The position numbers were made by a program, and so were the translations under genes. From UBA1189 sp964570685 (GTDB taxonomy: Bacteria > Bacteroidota > Bacteroidia > Bacteroidales > Bacteroidaceae): 64,000 nt of DNA. The stretch spans positions 16,805 to 80,804 of the forward strand of contig CAZMZC010000008.1 of assembly GCA_964570685.1 (NCBI GenBank), given 5' to 3'. Below are positions 7,984-16,280 of this stretch, in pieces (the stretch's first letter is position 1; every line of letters starts with the position of its first letter). The notes under the pieces are model-generated. The model made no database searches and was not told the DNA's origin. It saw nothing but the letters and a program-made list of their open reading frames with translations.

Positions 7984-9822
7984 TCACTTACTCAACTCCT
8001 CCTTCAGCGTACTCACCATCTTGGCGTGGTCGCGCAAGTCGTTGCGTAGGCTGTAATTGCCCTCCTTGTCGACAAGCACGTAGGATGGGATGCCAGTGAC
8101 ACCAAACATTTTGCTGGTCAGATAATCCCATTGTGCATCGTTCACTCGGTAGTGGATTCCCTTGATGCCCGGAATCATCTCTGAGTAGATGTTGATGGGT
8201 GAGGTCTCGTTAGCTATGTATACCCACACGAGGTCTTCGCTGGAGAGTTCGCCTGTCTTATAGGGTTCTACAGCCTTGATGGCGTTTCTGCAAGGTCTGC
8301 ACCACGTGTTCCAGAAGTCCACCAGTATTACTTTGCCTTTGTGTGGGGCGGTGATGGCTTCGAACAGAGCTTCGGGAGCGATGTCCTCTACGTGTGTCAA
8401 ATCTTTGCGACTCGTTGCGATGGCTTCTCTTTTACGATTGATGATATCCTCACACATAGCAGCATAGAAAGGGTTGCTCCATTGGCGCATGGTTTGTAGT
8501 TCCTCATTGGTAAGTTGATTGCGATATGCTTTTGGTATAGCATTAAGCAATGCACTAAGTTCAAATAACATGCCTCGTTTTTCGCTATGGTCAAGCTTTT
8601 GTGTATTCTCCACTATGCTATTGGCACCAATAGTAAGTAGCAACCACGGATTGTCAAGATTGACAAGAGAATAGATTCTCTCATAATGTTTGGATTCGAA
8701 TGGAACAGAAGTAATACCAACAGTATCGTTTTCGTCAGACTCAAAGTAACGTCTATAGTCATTCTTCAATGCATTTAGACAATTTATAAGAGTATTATTC
8801 TTTCCAATTACCTTCTTCCATGGATGGCACGAAAAGTTGTCTATGTAGTCGCACTCATCATTATAATAGTCAATCAGTCGCTCTGTATATGCGTCCGCAT
8901 CCGTCACATTCTCCACATAGTCATATGCAGTTAATGTGCCATTCCAGTCAAACGATGGTAGATTATTTAGCGCATCATAACGGCTTCCCTTGGTCCAACA
9001 ACCTTTAATTGCAGGACTCTTTATAGGTGTTTTATAATTGTATCTAATACTTTGATTGATGCGGGAAAGGTTTACATAAAGGTTTATCTTTTCACCTGGA
9101 GCGAAGAAGAAGTTTTCGTGCCCCTTGCCGTCTACTATCACCCGGGAGCAGCCCGTACCATATTGGCGGAATCGGACTACACCCTTACCGGTCTTGGTAT
9201 TAATATTTACATTAATTCTTCGTTGACCCTCAAAGGCAGTGGTCACTTGCAGTACAACATTCTTTATACTTCCCTCACGATAGCCCAGTAGGTGTACGTT
9301 AATGGTGACATCGCCCATCTCGTAAGCATATTTGGGCATCTCGCCCGTAGTTTTTGGTATACGTTGTAATTCGCGAGGCAAGCCCTCTGGCTTGTTGGCA
9401 TCCCTCTTGCCAGTCAAGTCAATATCGTAGATACGCCAATCGTTCTCGGTATCACTTTCGATATAGTCGAATGATGTGGTACTCTTAGGCAGTGGCTCAA
9501 ATAGTAGCGTAAAGCACGTGTCACCATCCTCGGGCATATATAATTCTTTGTCAATCTCCACATCTATGCCGTCAAGCAGTTTGTATTCTTTTCCTTCTGC
9601 TACAAGATGTGTATATGAGGGTACTCTAATCCATGTGTTCGGGCGGCTAAATCCACGCACGGTGAGCACCGTGGTTGTGTCAGTCAACTCAATTTTCTCG
9701 AAAACAATGCTTGTCGTATTGGATGCACCTACAAGTGGAAATTCCACGACATTGCTTGTTCTCGCACACGCCCCCAACAGCACCGCTACGGCAAGGGCAA
9801 GGAATAGTTTGGTTGCTTTCAT
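7984..9822 (-). CDS. large lipoprotein with C-terminal thioredoxin domain
   Basis: A 612-residue lipoprotein with lipobox LLGACART. Residues about 70-138 form a module (LVAEGKEYKLLDG...FEPLPKS) that also occurs twice in the secreted protein at 10399-11535. A long central region with no recognised domain follows. The last 140 residues are a thioredoxin fold with active site DFWNTWCRPCRNAI and the cis-Pro context GVTGIPSYVLVD. It is therefore probably an envelope thiol-disulfide exchange protein with extra sensing or binding domains. Its signal-peptide DNA is a near copy of that of the gene at 6390. The start overlaps the end of the RhuM-type remnant by 4 nt (ATGA). Confidence 0.8.
   Translation of the reverse strand: MKATKLFLALAVAVLLGACARTSNVVEFPLVGASNTTSIVFEKIELTDTTTVLTVRGFSRPNTWIRVPSYTHLVAEGKEYKLLDGIDVEIDKELYMPEDGDTCFTLLFEPLPKSTTSFDYIESDTENDWRIYDIDLTGKRDANKPEGLPRELQRIPKTTGEMPKYAYEMGDVTINVHLLGYREGSIKNVVLQVTTAFEGQRRINVNINTKTGKGVVRFRQYGTGCSRVIVDGKGHENFFFAPGEKINLYVNLSRINQSIRYNYKTPIKSPAIKGCWTKGSRYDALNNLPSFDWNGTLTAYDYVENVTDADAYTERLIDYYNDECDYIDNFSCHPWKKVIGKNNTLINCLNALKNDYRRYFESDENDTVGITSVPFESKHYERIYSLVNLDNPWLLLTIGANSIVENTQKLDHSEKRGMLFELSALLNAIPKAYRNQLTNEELQTMRQWSNPFYAAMCEDIINRKREAIATSRKDLTHVEDIAPEALFEAITAPHKGKVILVDFWNTWCRPCRNAIKAVEPYKTGELSSEDLVWVYIANETSPINIYSEMIPGIKGIHYRVNDAQWDYLTSKMFGVTGIPSYVLVDKEGNYSLRNDLRDHAKMVSTLKEELSK
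9767..9822 (-). repeat. duplicated lipoprotein signal-sequence DNA, copy 2
   Basis: Partner of 6335-6390, in the same orientation, with 4 mismatches in 56 nt. It points to gene duplication or to conversion limited to the signal peptide. Confidence 0.85.
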
Positions 9823-10246
9823 TTTGTTGGTTGTTTATGTTGTATCAAATACCTATTCCCCAATGTTTTACAGACCAAAGAGTCAAAATCAGACAAAAAC
9901 ATTTGGTCCTGCTTCGGTCTGTATTCTTCGTATACCTTGGCAACAGTTCTTTCTGCTTCTTCACGTGACATCGAACCTTTTCCTGTCAAGATAGCATAGC
10001 TACGGGACGGTCAGAATTTGCAATTTGCATTTTTTGCAAATTGCTTTTTTCTTCCAACTCCCCAGACGAAAATATATTAGACAGATGGCGAGATATACCC
10101 GATACGTTGACTCCAAACAACTCGGCCATTGCTTTTTGAGTTGCCCATATGGTCTCTGATTCAGTGTCTACCAATACTTGTACCTTTACACTACCGTCTT
10201 CGGAGTTATAAAAGATAAAATCCTTAACTCTTTCTATATTTCCCAT
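9819..10246 (-). pseudogene. RhuM-family gene remnant with internal deletion and frameshift
   Basis: The first about 80 codons from ATG at 10246 give a RhuM-like N-terminus: ETIWATQKAMAELFGVNVS, a helix-turn-helix-like region, then SNIFSSGELEEKSN and QIANSDRPV. The frame then hits TGA. In another frame, right after the break, a C-terminal RhuM-like tail follows (LTGKGSMSREEAERTVAKVY, then QDQMFLSDFDSLV). It runs to a TGA overlapping the next gene. The middle of the family (about 150-200 residues) is missing. RhuM-type proteins are accessory proteins of unclear function, often near mobile or restriction genes. A short N-terminal peptide of 86 residues could still be made. Confidence 0.75.
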
Positions 10247-10328
10247 ATCGAAATAGTTTACGATTCATTTGCAAATTTATGAATATTTTGGTAATTTATG
10301 TTGAAAAAGAAACAATTATTGTAAATAA

Positions 10329-10358
10329 CCATGCCGGAACTTCACAGCCCCGGCATGG
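10329..10358 (-). terminator. hairpin downstream of the secreted-protein gene
   Basis: Arms CCATGCCGG and CCGGCATGG pair perfectly over 9 bp with a 12-nt loop. On the minus strand the stem is followed by TTATTTAC, only partly T-rich. It probably ends the sigma/anti-sigma/secreted-protein transcript. Confidence 0.6.
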
Positions 10359-10398
10359 ATTGGTCTTGAACATTAACTTTAATACTTTAAAAGCTTAT

Positions 10399-11535
10399 TT
10401 ATTTAATTATCTTACGCTTATTGTATTCGAAGAGAGGTTGGTTTTGCTTCAAGGCTTCAACGTCGAGGTTCATGACAGCCTGGCCTTCCCAGTTTGCTCC
10501 CCATGCCTTGAATGGCTCCCCATCGGGTTCCATAAAAGATATCGTCTCTACATTCAACGGTAGGGGTTCAAATACATACATGAGTGCAAAATAGTCGCCC
10601 GAATAGCCTTCCATCCAGAAGTTGTGGTCTATCGGAAGCCCTACCACTTCCTTGAGTTTGTATCTGTTGCCCGACTCGTCTACAAGTACTGTTCCCGAAT
10701 GTATTCCGAAATATTCTCGCATCCAGTTTTGTTCTTTAGCATAGGCCAAGTAAGTAGCCTCGGCGGTACGCCAAAGTGCCATAGTCCCCTCTTTTACAGG
10801 TTTTATCAGATGGGCATCGGTATAGGCTCCCCATGTGTCGGCATCATTCTTGTGGTACTTTCCTTCTTCCTTCACAAGTCGGGGTGTATGGAATGTTGGG
10901 GCGATGTCGTATGAGGGTTTTTCCTCTTTTGTTCTTTTCAATTTTATATCGCGGCCACGCATTTGCCAGTTGGGTACACCATAGATGGCAATCTCTGTTG
11001 TCTCTGCAGGAAGTTTAGGAAAATATATCTGAAAATCGAGCATAGTGCCCTTTGGAGCCTTTACCGCAAAGTACTTTTCCCAACAGTCAGGCACAGACCT
11101 AATGGCACGATAGTGTATTCCAGTTTCTTTGTCCACTATTCCAGTTTCGTCTGAAGCTAACCAGAAGTTCTTCAATACGTCTGCCGGCATTTGGAAATAA
11201 CAGTGCAGTACGGTATATTTGCCCTCCTCTGTCAGTTCCCAACACAATGAGGTCATTCCGCTCTTATTTGTTTTGGGCAAAGGAAGATTCAGTTCTTCCA
11301 CCGTAGGCACATTCTCAGCCCAAAGGGTTTCGGTTTGCTTGTTACGATCCTCTGTTTTGTGCCATACAACAGCTTTCATCCCTGTCTCTTCGTCCTGTTT
11401 CACTTCGGGAGTACCTACTAAATACACGCCTTTGCTGGTGGCAAGGACCTTAGCATCTTTCTTTTGTGCTTGCGCTGTAACACCAATCAGTGCAACGAGG
11501 CAAAGCAACACGATTTTGTTTGTTTTCGTTTTCAT
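10399..11535 (-). CDS. secreted hypothetical protein with two copies of a shared module
   Basis: A 378-residue protein with signal peptide MKTKTNKIVLLCLVALIGVT ending near AQAQ and no lipobox. Residues about 130-199 and 281-350 are two versions of one module of about 70 residues. Its pattern is V-D-x-x-[TS]-G-x-x-Y at the start, a central F-x-I-Y-F-P-K-L-P or Y-V-F-E-P-L-P, then a Trp/acidic end. A third version is in the lipoprotein at 7984-9822. I do not recognise the family. The start is 12 nt after the anti-sigma stop, so it is the third gene of the sigma operon. It may be an envelope protein made under that sigma factor. Confidence 0.75.
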   Translation of the reverse strand: MKTKTNKIVLLCLVALIGVTAQAQKKDAKVLATSKGVYLVGTPEVKQDEETGMKAVVWHKTEDRNKQTETLWAENVPTVEELNLPLPKTNKSGMTSLCWELTEEGKYTVLHCYFQMPADVLKNFWLASDETGIVDKETGIHYRAIRSVPDCWEKYFAVKAPKGTMLDFQIYFPKLPAETTEIAIYGVPNWQMRGRDIKLKRTKEEKPSYDIAPTFHTPRLVKEEGKYHKNDADTWGAYTDAHLIKPVKEGTMALWRTAEATYLAYAKEQNWMREYFGIHSGTVLVDESGNRYKLKEVVGLPIDHNFWMEGYSGDYFALMYVFEPLPLNVETISFMEPDGEPFKAWGANWEGQAVMNLDVEALKQNQPLFEYNKRKIIK

Positions 11536-11547
11536 ATCGTCTATAGA

Positions 11548-12366
11548 TTAAAAAGTGTAATAAAAATGATTGGCCTTGGCGTTTGTATAGCTGGCAAGCG
11601 ACAGAGTGGTACCTATCGGTGCATTCACTCCATAAAGGAAGGTGTTGGTACCAATCTTTTCTGCAAACCATCGGTGATTGCGCCCTTCGTGTACGTCCTG
11701 AAGTTCGAAGAGGAATTGCGACTGCGACAGATGGAGCTGGTAGCCAGGACTATTGTTGTCGTACCAGCAAGCGACTTGCAACAGACGACCGAAGACATCG
11801 ACTTTCTTTCTGTCGGGGAATATGTAGATGTAGTCGACGATGCTGGCATCCAGTGCAGTGACGCTATCCATTGGTTCCTGCTCTATACCATAGTTGGCTG
11901 CCAACTTGGCGATGAACTCATCCACGAGGACAGGACTTTTATAGGTGGTGTCGGTGGCTGATGCGTAGACGACCCTTGTGCCCTCTGCCATAGGCTGGGG
12001 AGGTAGCTGTGCCTCATTGCCTTGCCATGAATGCCCAAGAATGAATACTGCTATAATGCAAGCTGCTACCGCTGGCCACATCCAACGCGACAATAAGGTA
12101 GGGCGTTGTGGCTGTATCTCTACGCGATGGCCCAGCCGCTCATTGAGGTCGGCAGGCGAATCTGCCTGTTTCGTGGTCTCCTCCTCAATATCCACCTTTC
12201 CTGCATCGAACAGGGCAAACATCTCCTTATATACCGCCCACTCTTCGCCCACCTCGTGGGTGCGGAAGTACTGTGCCAGCACATCTTCCTCGACGATGCT
12301 GGTGGTGCCAGCCATAAACTTGTCTATCAGCTGGGCTATTTCCTGTTTATCATACTGATGCTTCAT
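11548..12366 (-). CDS. single-pass membrane protein, likely anti-sigma factor
   Basis: A 272-residue protein starting MKHQYDKQEIAQLIDKFMAG. The cytoplasmic N-terminus (about 1-92) is acidic and helical. One membrane segment, MWPAVAACIIAVFILG, lies at about 95-111. A periplasmic domain of about 160 residues follows that I do not recognise; it lacks the FecR pattern. Position makes the case: it starts 2 nt after the stop of an ECF sigma factor and so is translationally coupled to it. By analogy it would bind the sigma factor and release it on an envelope signal. No other data support the anti-sigma role. Confidence 0.7.
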   Translation of the reverse strand: MKHQYDKQEIAQLIDKFMAGTTSIVEEDVLAQYFRTHEVGEEWAVYKEMFALFDAGKVDIEEETTKQADSPADLNERLGHRVEIQPQRPTLLSRWMWPAVAACIIAVFILGHSWQGNEAQLPPQPMAEGTRVVYASATDTTYKSPVLVDEFIAKLAANYGIEQEPMDSVTALDASIVDYIYIFPDRKKVDVFGRLLQVACWYDNNSPGYQLHLSQSQFLFELQDVHEGRNHRWFAEKIGTNTFLYGVNAPIGTTLSLASYTNAKANHFYYTF

Positions 12367-12368
12367 AG

Positions 12369-12860
12369 TTAGTTCCTCCTCAATAGTTTGTTTTGTAGTT
12401 CGCAGCGTGCTCGTGTCAGCAGTGTAGATACCGAGCTCTGCTTTATGCCCAGGATATCGGCAATCTCGCTCAGCTCCCGGCGTTCCAGCTGACGCATCCT
12501 CAGTATCATCCCTGCGGTGGTGGGCAGGCTGTCAATCTGTTCGTTCAGCCATTGCTCCAGTTCTGCATATTCGAGTCGGGCATGTGGCGTGTCTTCGTCG
12601 GCAAGTGGCAGCGCGTCGTCTATCTCCTTGTACTGATGCGTGGTGCGCCATCGGTCGATGCAGACACGCTTCGCTGTAATGGTTACAGAAGCATCCAGAT
12701 GGGTGGCATCGTTGAGCTGCTCGTGCAGGCTCCATAGGCGGAGCATCACGTCCTGCGCAATGTCTTCGGCGTCATCCATGCAATAGCCGAAATTTCCTGC
12801 TATCGACACGGCCTTGGCTCGCATCTCGTTTGCCATGTATGTGAATTCTTCTTGTGTCAT
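12369..12860 (-). CDS. ECF-type RNA polymerase sigma factor
   Basis: A group IV sigma factor. Region 2 includes DDAEDIAQDVMLRLW, the -10-binding helix with the typical D-A-E-D-I-x-Q pattern. Region 4 includes LPTTAGMILRMRQLE and ELSEIADILGIKQSSVSTLL, a helix-turn-helix. I start at MTQEEFTYMANEM, giving 163 residues, which fits the family. The frame stays open 43 codons upstream to 12989, but that segment has no sigma similarity. It forms an operon with the membrane anti-sigma candidate (2 nt gap) and the secreted protein. ECF operons of this shape usually control envelope functions and often themselves. Confidence 0.88.
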   Translation of the reverse strand: MTQEEFTYMANEMRAKAVSIAGNFGYCMDDAEDIAQDVMLRLWSLHEQLNDATHLDASVTITAKRVCIDRWRTTHQYKEIDDALPLADEDTPHARLEYAELEQWLNEQIDSLPTTAGMILRMRQLERRELSEIADILGIKQSSVSTLLTRARCELQNKLLRRN

Positions 12861-13075
12861 TACGCTATATAAACGAACAGCCTGCCACAAATTAAACAAG
12901 AAATCGTCACTTTCTTTAATTTTTCTTTCATTTTCCATTTTTAAGGAGGCATAGTTCCATAGTCCTGCTTGATCGTTAACTCGTCGCAAATGAACAGAAA
13001 AACTCGCCCCTCGCCAAAAGAAAAATCTAAAAATATGGATTTAGACGATGAAATGGGGAAAATGGAAGGAAATAA

Positions 13076-13106
13076 TTTGTAGTCTGCTTAGCATGAAGTA
13101 CTTTTG
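13076..13106 (+). promoter_or_regulatory. promoter for the 13132 gene
   Basis: TTTG (13076-13079), a 19-nt spacer, then TACTTTTG (13099-13106). This is an exact fit to TTTG-N19-TAnnTTTG. Transcription should start near 13113, about 20 nt before the ATG. Confidence 0.8.
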
Positions 13107-13131
13107 CAAAAAATACTCATAAGCATATACT

Positions 13132-13539
13132 ATGATACCTGAAGGCAACACCTTGGAAGATATAAGAGAAAGAGAACGGATAATACGGGAGTTTTATCGG
13201 GAATGGAAAGAGAAAAATCCATCGCAACGAAAATACAACCTCTCACTGAAGGAGTATATAAACATCCGTATGGTATCAATCGTAGAAACCAGCGAGCATG
13301 CTGCAAAAAGTTATCTCTCCACCTTGGCTGTATTGCAACTGGATGCGATACTGATAGGAGCACGCAAAGTGTCATTAAAGAAGCCAAAACCAGGGAACAA
13401 GAACCAACAGCCATTCGAGCGCATCATGATAATGGAGTACGACTTGGTGGGTATAGGTACGGTGAAGATGACCGTAGGAGTACGCCGCAGAACACAAGAA
13501 AAGGTGCAGTATTGTATCACTGCCATCGACAACAAATAA
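13132..13539 (+). CDS. small conserved-type hypothetical protein
   Basis: A 135-residue basic protein (MIPEGNTLEDIRERERI...). The first 45 residues are charged and helical (REFYREWKEKNPSQRKY). A middle part follows, EYINIRMVSIVETSEHAAKS. The C-terminal part alternates in a beta pattern, ending VGVRRRTQEKVQYCITAID. There is no signal peptide, so it should be cytoplasmic. I think I have seen relatives in Bacteroides accessory regions but cannot name a function. A perfect promoter upstream and a hairpin downstream show that it is a stand-alone transcription unit. It faces away from the sigma operon. Confidence 0.8.
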   Translation: MIPEGNTLEDIRERERIIREFYREWKEKNPSQRKYNLSLKEYINIRMVSIVETSEHAAKSYLSTLAVLQLDAILIGARKVSLKKPKPGNKNQQPFERIMIMEYDLVGIGTVKMTVGVRRRTQEKVQYCITAIDNK

Positions 13540-13541
13540 AA

Positions 13542-13564
13542 AAGGACGGTACACGACCATCCTT
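13542..13564 (+). terminator. terminator-like hairpin after the 13132 gene
   Basis: Arms AAGGACGG and CCATCCTT pair with one mismatch, right after the stop codon, preceded by an A-run and followed by TATAATT. From here to 13834 I see no gene; on the minus strand there is a lone TACCTTTG box near 13680. Confidence 0.5.
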
Positions 13565-13834
13565 ATAATTGCCCCAAATGCGTGGCGGAGGGTTACACTA
13601 TTGTGTGTGATGCTATGCTGGCGGGGACTTGGCACGACCCATATGCATCGTCCGTTCACGACTTACATTTCTGCGGCAAAGGTAGTAACTATAATTGAAA
13701 CGCACAAGTTTTGTAATTGTTTTTTCACAACAAACGACATAGATTGCAAAACACCTCACCTATGAAGAAGCGCCGCAATACCTACATATATATACTACTA
13801 TTCCGACACGGCAAAAACAAACCACGACATCAAA

Positions 13835-14057
13835 CTATCCATAAACTATACAAATTTTCGGCGTAACCCTGATATAGCTCAGTGCATTACGCCGACAAAA
13901 TGTACAATGTGCCGTTAGCGTATATGTTCATCTGCCAAAATTCCCTGGTGTGGGCGGTAGTAGCCGTCGGTGCGGGGCACGCGCTCCAGCTCACCCAGCG
14001 CGACGTACTCTGCAATCTTGCGGTACGAGGTGCTCATGGCATAGCGACTTATACGGA
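13835..14057. repeat. direct repeat DR1 (copy 1, about 223 bp)
   Basis: It aligns with 16281-16504 in the same orientation. The first about 80 bp are nearly identical and the rest is more diverged, with one single-base indel. It holds the hairpin downstream of the HU-related gene and the last about 45 codons of that gene. The C10 peptidase and its lipoprotein lie between the copies. Confidence 0.85.
13926..14057 (-). pseudogene. 3' fragment of a HU-related gene
   Basis: Read on the minus strand, the segment encodes RISRYAMSTSYRKIAEYVAL then GELERVPRTDGYYRP. This parallels the end of the intact gene at 16374-17021 (RISHYAISTSYQKLADYVAH). One base is missing near the end, so the last codons shift frame. 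There is no 5' part. The divergence suggests that it came from a related copy or is old. Confidence 0.75.
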
Positions 14058-14077
14058 GGGGCAAAGGCTGCGGTTCT

Positions 14078-14692
14078 CTACAAATGCTTAAGTACTATTA
14101 CTGAGTATTCAGCCTCGACTTGAGCACTGTTACTAAATCCCTCTTCATTATATTTTGCTTCAAATCTCAGTATAATATAAGTGTCATCAATATACAATAG
14201 GCGTGGAACAATAACTTTGCTTCCAAACCTACAATGCAAATCCGTGCCATATAGAAGTTGGGTATCCGCATCAAAACGATACCGCTTGGAGTATCTCCCA
14301 GCGATGGATGGGTCGTAGTCGTAATCAAAATCTATATTTACAATGCTGTCGTTAAAAGTGCATTTGTACCCACTCTCACCCATGGCTAACGACAATAGAT
14401 TAATTTTATCTTTAGACATAGGGTGATTGGGAAAAGGATGAACATAGTTTCTCACTCCTTCATGGTCATAACATTCATAAAGAGCACTATTTACATAACT
14501 TTTGCCTTTTACGAATGCGCGAAATTCTTCAAGCGAATAAGGCCTACTACCCAAAGAGTCTTCTGGTATATTGGTTTCGGGGAAATAGGCGACAGACCGC
14601 TTATCCTTAACAACTTCCATCGGCTGAGTCCCATTTGTTGCTTTGCACGCGACAAACAGAATACAAATCATAACTACAAGTATATTTTTCAT
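14078..14692 (-). CDS. small lipoprotein coupled to the C10 peptidase
   Basis: A lipoprotein of about 204 residues starting MKNILVVMICILFVACKATN, with the lipobox at VAC. The start is an ATG 2 nt after the peptidase stop; a TTG two codons earlier is less likely. The mature part has no domain I know and ends with a beta-type pattern. Bacteroides fragilis C10 proteases can be encoded with small staphostatin-like inhibitors, so an inhibitor or partner role is possible. This protein is longer than those inhibitors, so the role is only inferred from position. The gene is AT-rich compared with the core genes. Confidence 0.75.
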   Translation of the reverse strand: MKNILVVMICILFVACKATNGTQPMEVVKDKRSVAYFPETNIPEDSLGSRPYSLEEFRAFVKGKSYVNSALYECYDHEGVRNYVHPFPNHPMSKDKINLLSLAMGESGYKCTFNDSIVNIDFDYDYDPSIAGRYSKRYRFDADTQLLYGTDLHCRFGSKVIVPRLLYIDDTYIILRFEAKYNEEGFSNSAQVEAEYSVIVLKHL

Positions 14693-14694
14693 CT

Positions 14695-16041
14695 TCAATT
14701 AAGCACTAACGGCTTTCTAATATTGGGCTGTATCATTAATTGAGTAGGATAATTATTTGCATAATTAGTACCTACCCCTGCGTCATATTCGGCCCCTTTG
14801 TTTGCTTGATATACTCCAGAAGAAAAATAGCCATTACATGTACCATCCCATCCCCAGTTAATATGATTATAATTAAGGATATCGTATGACTCATACATTA
14901 CTTCCCATTGCTCATTACCCTCAGGCCTAACATATTCTGTAGTTGTTTTCGTGATTCTTCGGTGTCCATCAACAACCCATGCATGCCCTTCTTGAGCATC
15001 AGCTTTAACCCCCTGCATATATACCAATGCTCTTGTGCTAAGACTTCGCTGTACAATGCTGTCTTTATATGCTTGATATCCACCAAAGCTATACCCTAAA
15101 TTTTGCAATACGGAGGCAACAGTCTCACCATACGCACCCGCTGCTCCTACTCTATAATTGGTGTTAAGCAATTTTCCAAGTTGCCTCAGGACTTTCCCGA
15201 TTTCCTTATGGGTCTCAACAGGAGTAATGGACGATAAGGCACAATAAACACAATCGTGTCCAACTGTGTCCTGTGATAAAAAATGCAACTTTATATCATC
15301 CCAATGCAGCTCCAGCGAATACAAGGAGTCAGTATAATCTATTGTCAGTGAAGACGGGTATTCATAAAATGTCATTATCTGCGCTAACGCAGTAGCAACA
15401 CAACCAGAACGAGACTGTTGCCCATCAGAAGTTAAACAATACATATTGTACGGCCATTTTTGTCCCCATCGAATTTCAAGATAAGGCCCATATGATAGGG
15501 TGTCATACACGGTCTCTCTTTTATAATCTAGGAGAACATCAGGACCATAATTTATTTCAGCAATAGTACTCCCCACGTATCTTTTTGCCATGTCCATATA
15601 CATATCGAAGCCTTCATTCTTCGTGTCTTCACCTACTACATAATTACCTTGCTCAGTCACAGCAATCAATTCCTCTGTTGCGCGATTGGCCGAGACTATC
15701 GCAAAGCCAGCGTCATCCTCGAAATTGAATACATACATCAGGGTGTCGGAAATTTCCGCAGAACGAGTAGAGGAACCATCAACAACGTATTGTACATCGA
15801 AAGGATTAACAGTACGTGGTTTGCTCGAGCGGGTAGTATTAACTTCATCCAACATCTTTATTGCATCTTGTGCTACAGAAAGAGCTTCTTTGTAAGTACG
15901 AGATGGGGAGAGTTCCTTCGTGGGACTCAATGAAGTGTCTGCTTGTATTGCCAAATCATCTATGCCGTCCTGTGTGCAAGCGATTAATACTGATGCTACT
16001 AATACAGCAGCAACATTCCCATTTTTTAGATTTCTTTTCAT
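14695..16041 (-). CDS. C10-family (streptopain-like) cysteine peptidase lipoprotein
   Basis: A secreted peptidase of 448 residues. The N-terminus has a lipoprotein signal (VASVLIACTQDG). An inhibitory pro-region follows to about residue 190, including YVFNFEDDAGFAIVSANRA. The mature catalytic domain has Cys214 in SGCVATALAQIM and His353 in GHAWVVDGH, the C10 dyad. HINWGWDGTCNGYFSSGVY is the conserved C-terminal part. C10 enzymes include streptococcal SpeB and Bacteroides fragilis Bfp proteases. The gene is clearly AT-richer than its neighbours and sits between direct repeats, which suggests recent gain. The lipoprotein after it is probably co-transcribed. Confidence 0.9.
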   Translation of the reverse strand: MKRNLKNGNVAAVLVASVLIACTQDGIDDLAIQADTSLSPTKELSPSRTYKEALSVAQDAIKMLDEVNTTRSSKPRTVNPFDVQYVVDGSSTRSAEISDTLMYVFNFEDDAGFAIVSANRATEELIAVTEQGNYVVGEDTKNEGFDMYMDMAKRYVGSTIAEINYGPDVLLDYKRETVYDTLSYGPYLEIRWGQKWPYNMYCLTSDGQQSRSGCVATALAQIMTFYEYPSSLTIDYTDSLYSLELHWDDIKLHFLSQDTVGHDCVYCALSSITPVETHKEIGKVLRQLGKLLNTNYRVGAAGAYGETVASVLQNLGYSFGGYQAYKDSIVQRSLSTRALVYMQGVKADAQEGHAWVVDGHRRITKTTTEYVRPEGNEQWEVMYESYDILNYNHINWGWDGTCNGYFSSGVYQANKGAEYDAGVGTNYANNYPTQLMIQPNIRKPLVLN

Positions 16042-16280
16042 AAGAGGTAATATATTTATAATTTATGACATGTATTTCACCATGACAAAAATATACACTA
16101 AAATCCAATTCCACAACGCCTCCCCCCAAATAATTTGCTATTTATGATTACTGTAACTATGGACTAGCGGATTATGATTAATTAAAACAGATATTTATAC
16201 GATATTTATGAGCAATTTACGGTAATTGCCTGTGGGCGGCGAACTTCGTTTCATGTTGAAAAAGAAAGGAAACACAGAAC

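Noticed and set aside
9961..9975. parS-like site around CACGTG
   Set aside because: CACGTG words occur at several places, but none has the flanking symmetry of TGTTTCACGTGAAACA.
13375..13659. Minus-strand frame of 94 codons with TACCTTTG upstream
   Set aside because: It overlaps the well-supported 13132 gene on the other strand, and its sequence looks like an antisense frame; the -7 box lacks a -33 partner.
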